Part shown: positions 62,487-64,000 of the stretch, one piece after another
How positions within the stretch are numbered: the stretch's first letter is position 1
Layout of the letters: the number at the start of each line of letters is the position of its first letter
Assembly (NCBI RefSeq): GCF_024758505.1
Contig: NZ_CP077970.1
Location: forward strand, 2,046,001-2,110,000
Direction of reading: 5' to 3'
DNA: 64,000 nt
Origin: Bradyrhizobium arachidis
Lineage (GTDB): Bacteria; Pseudomonadota; Alphaproteobacteria; Rhizobiales; Xanthobacteraceae
Program-made: the position numbers and the translations under genes
The notes under the pieces: generated by a model
Database searches by the model: none
The model's input: the letters and a program-made list of their open reading frames with translations, nothing else
Told to the model about the DNA's origin: nothing

Positions 62487-64000
62487 ATGCTGGATAATGA
62501 GCCGAGCGCGAGGACTGAAAGCGGCTTGAAGGACTGGCTCGAAAGCATCGGTCTTGGCCAATATGCCGAACTTTTCACCCAGCACCGCGTCGATCTCGAC
62601 GTCATTCCCGACCTGACCGACGCCGATCTGGTGGAGCTCGGCCTGCCGCTTGGCGATCGCAAGCGTTTGCAGCGCGGCATCGCGACGCTGTTTCAGGCCC
62701 CGCCGGCGGAGCCGCCGGCCGTCCCGGTGCGCGCCCAACCGCGGTCCGAGGTCGGCGCCGAACGGCGGCAGCTCACCACCATGTTTTGCGACATGGTGGA
62801 CTCCACGGGGCTCTCTGCCCAGTTCGATCCCGAAGACGTGCGCGACATGATCGCGAGCTTTCGCGAGACCTGCGTCCGCGTGGTCAAGCATTATGAGGGC
62901 TTTGCCGCCCGCTATGTCGGCGACGGCATTTTGGTCTATTTCGGCTATCCGACCGCGCACGAGGATGATGCCGAGCGTGCGGTGCGCGCCGGCCTCGAGA
63001 TCGTGCGGGTGCTGTCGAGCGCCCGCGCCATCGAGCCGCGCGGAGCACTCAGCCATGCCCCTGCGGTGCGCATCGGCATTGCGACCGGCCTCGTCGTGGT
63101 CGGCGATCTCGTTGGTCCCGGCACCGAGGAGCGCGATTCCGCAGTCGGCGAGACCGTCAATCTCGCCGCGCGGCTCCAGGGCCTCGCGCCGTCGAACGGT
63201 GTCGTCATCTCCTCCTCGACCCAGGCGCTGTTGAAGGGCAAGTTCGACTATCGCAATCTCGGCGCCCATGCGCTGAAAGGAATCTCCGACAAGGCGCAAG
63301 CCTGGCACGTGGTGCGGGCGACCCGGGTCGAGACCCGCTTTGCCGCAGCCATGGGCTCGAAGCTGACGCCGCACGTCAATCGCGAGGAGGAGATCGCGCT
63401 CCTGACGGCGCGCTGGCAACAGGCCAAGGAGGGTGATGGCCAGGTCGTCGTGCTGTTTGGCGAGCCCGGCATCGGAAAGTCGCGCATCATCCAGGAGATC
63501 TTTGAGCGGCTCGGCGGCGATCGTCACGGGCACGTCTCGTTCCAGTGCTCGCCCTACTACACCTCGACCGCGTTCTATCCCTTCATCGAGCAGTTGAAAT
63601 TCTCGCTCGGGCTCGATCGCGAGGATGCGTCCGCGCTGTCGCTGTCGAGCCTTGAGGCGGCGGTGGCACAGGCCAATATCGAGGTCGAGCAGGTGACGCC
63701 GCTGTTCGCCGCACTGCTGTCGATCCCGACCGGCGACCGCTACCAGCCGCTCGAACTGTCGCCGCAGCAGCAGAAGGACGCGACCGTCTCCGCTTTGGTC
63801 AATCACCTGGTCGGGCTTGCCAACGACCAGCCGCTGGTCGCCGTCTTCGAGGATCTGCACTGGATTGACCCGACCTCGCGGGAGGTCATCGACCTCCTCG
63901 TGGACAAGGTCCAGGGCAAGCCGATTCTCGTCATCATCACGGCGCGCTCGGAATTCCAGCCGAGCTGGAACGCGCATTCGCACATCACGACGCTGCTGCT
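62487..64000 (+). CDS. SAM-domain adenylate/guanylate cyclase with AAA ATPase (3' end beyond the window)
   Basis: At least 504 residues are encoded and the frame is open at the right edge. An N-terminal SAM domain (LKDWLESIGLGQYAELFTQH) is followed by a class III cyclase domain (LTTMFCDMVDSTGLS, RYVGDGILVYFGYP, RIGIATGLVVVGDLVGPG, DSAVGETVNLAARLQ) and an AAA-type ATPase with Walker A (GEPGIGKSR) and Walker B (LVAVFEDLHWID). Proteins of this layout usually continue with TPR repeats. It may make cAMP in response to a signal and is divergent from the NRPS. ATG 62487 starts the reading. Confidence 0.92.
   Translation, partial: MLDNEPSARTESGLKDWLESIGLGQYAELFTQHRVDLDVIPDLTDADLVELGLPLGDRKRLQRGIATLFQAPPAEPPAVPVRAQPRSEVGAERRQLTTMFCDMVDSTGLSAQFDPEDVRDMIASFRETCVRVVKHYEGFAARYVGDGILVYFGYPTAHEDDAERAVRAGLEIVRVLSSARAIEPRGALSHAPAVRIGIATGLVVVGDLVGPGTEERDSAVGETVNLAARLQGLAPSNGVVISSSTQALLKGKFDYRNLGAHALKGISDKAQAWHVVRATRVETRFAAAMGSKLTPHVNREEEIALLTARWQQAKEGDGQVVVLFGEPGIGKSRIIQEIFERLGGDRHGHVSFQCSPYYTSTAFYPFIEQLKFSLGLDREDASALSLSSLEAAVAQANIEVEQVTPLFAALLSIPTGDRYQPLELSPQQQKDATVSALVNHLVGLANDQPLVAVFEDLHWIDPTSREVIDLLVDKVQGKPILVIITARSEFQPSWNAHSHITTLL

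Noticed and set aside
61809..63983. About 720-residue minus-strand frame opposite the cyclase and the NRPS start
   Set aside because: The cyclase domain on the plus strand is clear; this frame has no motifs and overlaps the NRPS in another frame.

Overview
The window reads as a chromosomal segment of a Bradyrhizobium-like alphaproteobacterium. Base composition is uniformly GC-rich. The master cell-cycle regulator CtrA and its phosphotransferase ChpT sit among chemotaxis and flagellar genes, CcrM-type GANTC sites cluster upstream of ctrA, a DUF6894 protein is present, and several 100-150 bp palindromic spacers with the core gtcattccgggg recur between genes. The genus is inferred from overall resemblance; no database search was possible.

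Region by region: 1-1.3 kb holds the end of an exported YHS-domain protein and a convergent cysQ. 1.5-8.2 kb is chpT followed by a complete chemotaxis operon, cheA (hybrid, with receiver), cheW, cheY, cheB and cheR. 8.4-10.7 kb is a minus-strand operon of a DUF350 membrane protein, two small Gly-rich proteins that both end in Gly-Gly-Gly, and an ATP-grasp ligase of the glutathionylspermidine-synthase family. 10.8-13.8 kb has ctrA divergent from fliI-fliJ. 14-20.7 kb holds an ECF sigma/anti-sigma pair, an AraC regulator, an exported formylglycine-enzyme-fold protein, an NDH-2-like flavoprotein and an orphan ABC binding protein. 21-23 kb is flhA with a near-consensus CtrA box. 23.4-27.9 kb is a periplasmic copper-handling operon. 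28-31.8 kb has an MFS carrier, small exported proteins, and LysR and TetR regulators.

32-35.8 kb is a three-subunit molybdenum hydroxylase of the PaoABC type. 35.8-43.6 kb is an amine/amino-acid catabolic island with two XRE-cupin regulators, an omega-amino-acid transaminase, a DadA-type dehydrogenase, a polar amino-acid ABC transporter and a PuuB-like oxidase. 43.7-49.3 kb carries an SGNH hydrolase, a His/Gly-rich exported peptide, a gamma-glutamyltransferase, an enoyl-CoA hydratase, an arylamine N-acetyltransferase and small proteins. 49.5-53.7 kb has a secreted beta-propeller fused to cytochrome c, an overlapping SMP-30-type propeller, and an acetylpolyamine amidohydrolase. 53.7-62.3 kb is an NRPS locus: a two-module synthetase with an acyl-CoA-ligase-like loading domain and a terminal condensation domain, a small Lys-rich protein, a phosphopantetheinyl transferase and a luciferase-like monooxygenase. 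A divergent SAM-cyclase-AAA protein runs off the right end.

Two loci stand out as possibly undescribed. One is the ATP-grasp ligase beside two short proteins with identical GGG C-termini; the prototype enzyme joins an amine to a C-terminal glycine. The other is the NRPS without a thioesterase. CtrA-type sites near cheA, ctrA and flhA suggest the motility genes here form one regulatory circuit with ChpT and CtrA. No tRNA, rRNA, CRISPR array, transposase or integrase was seen.
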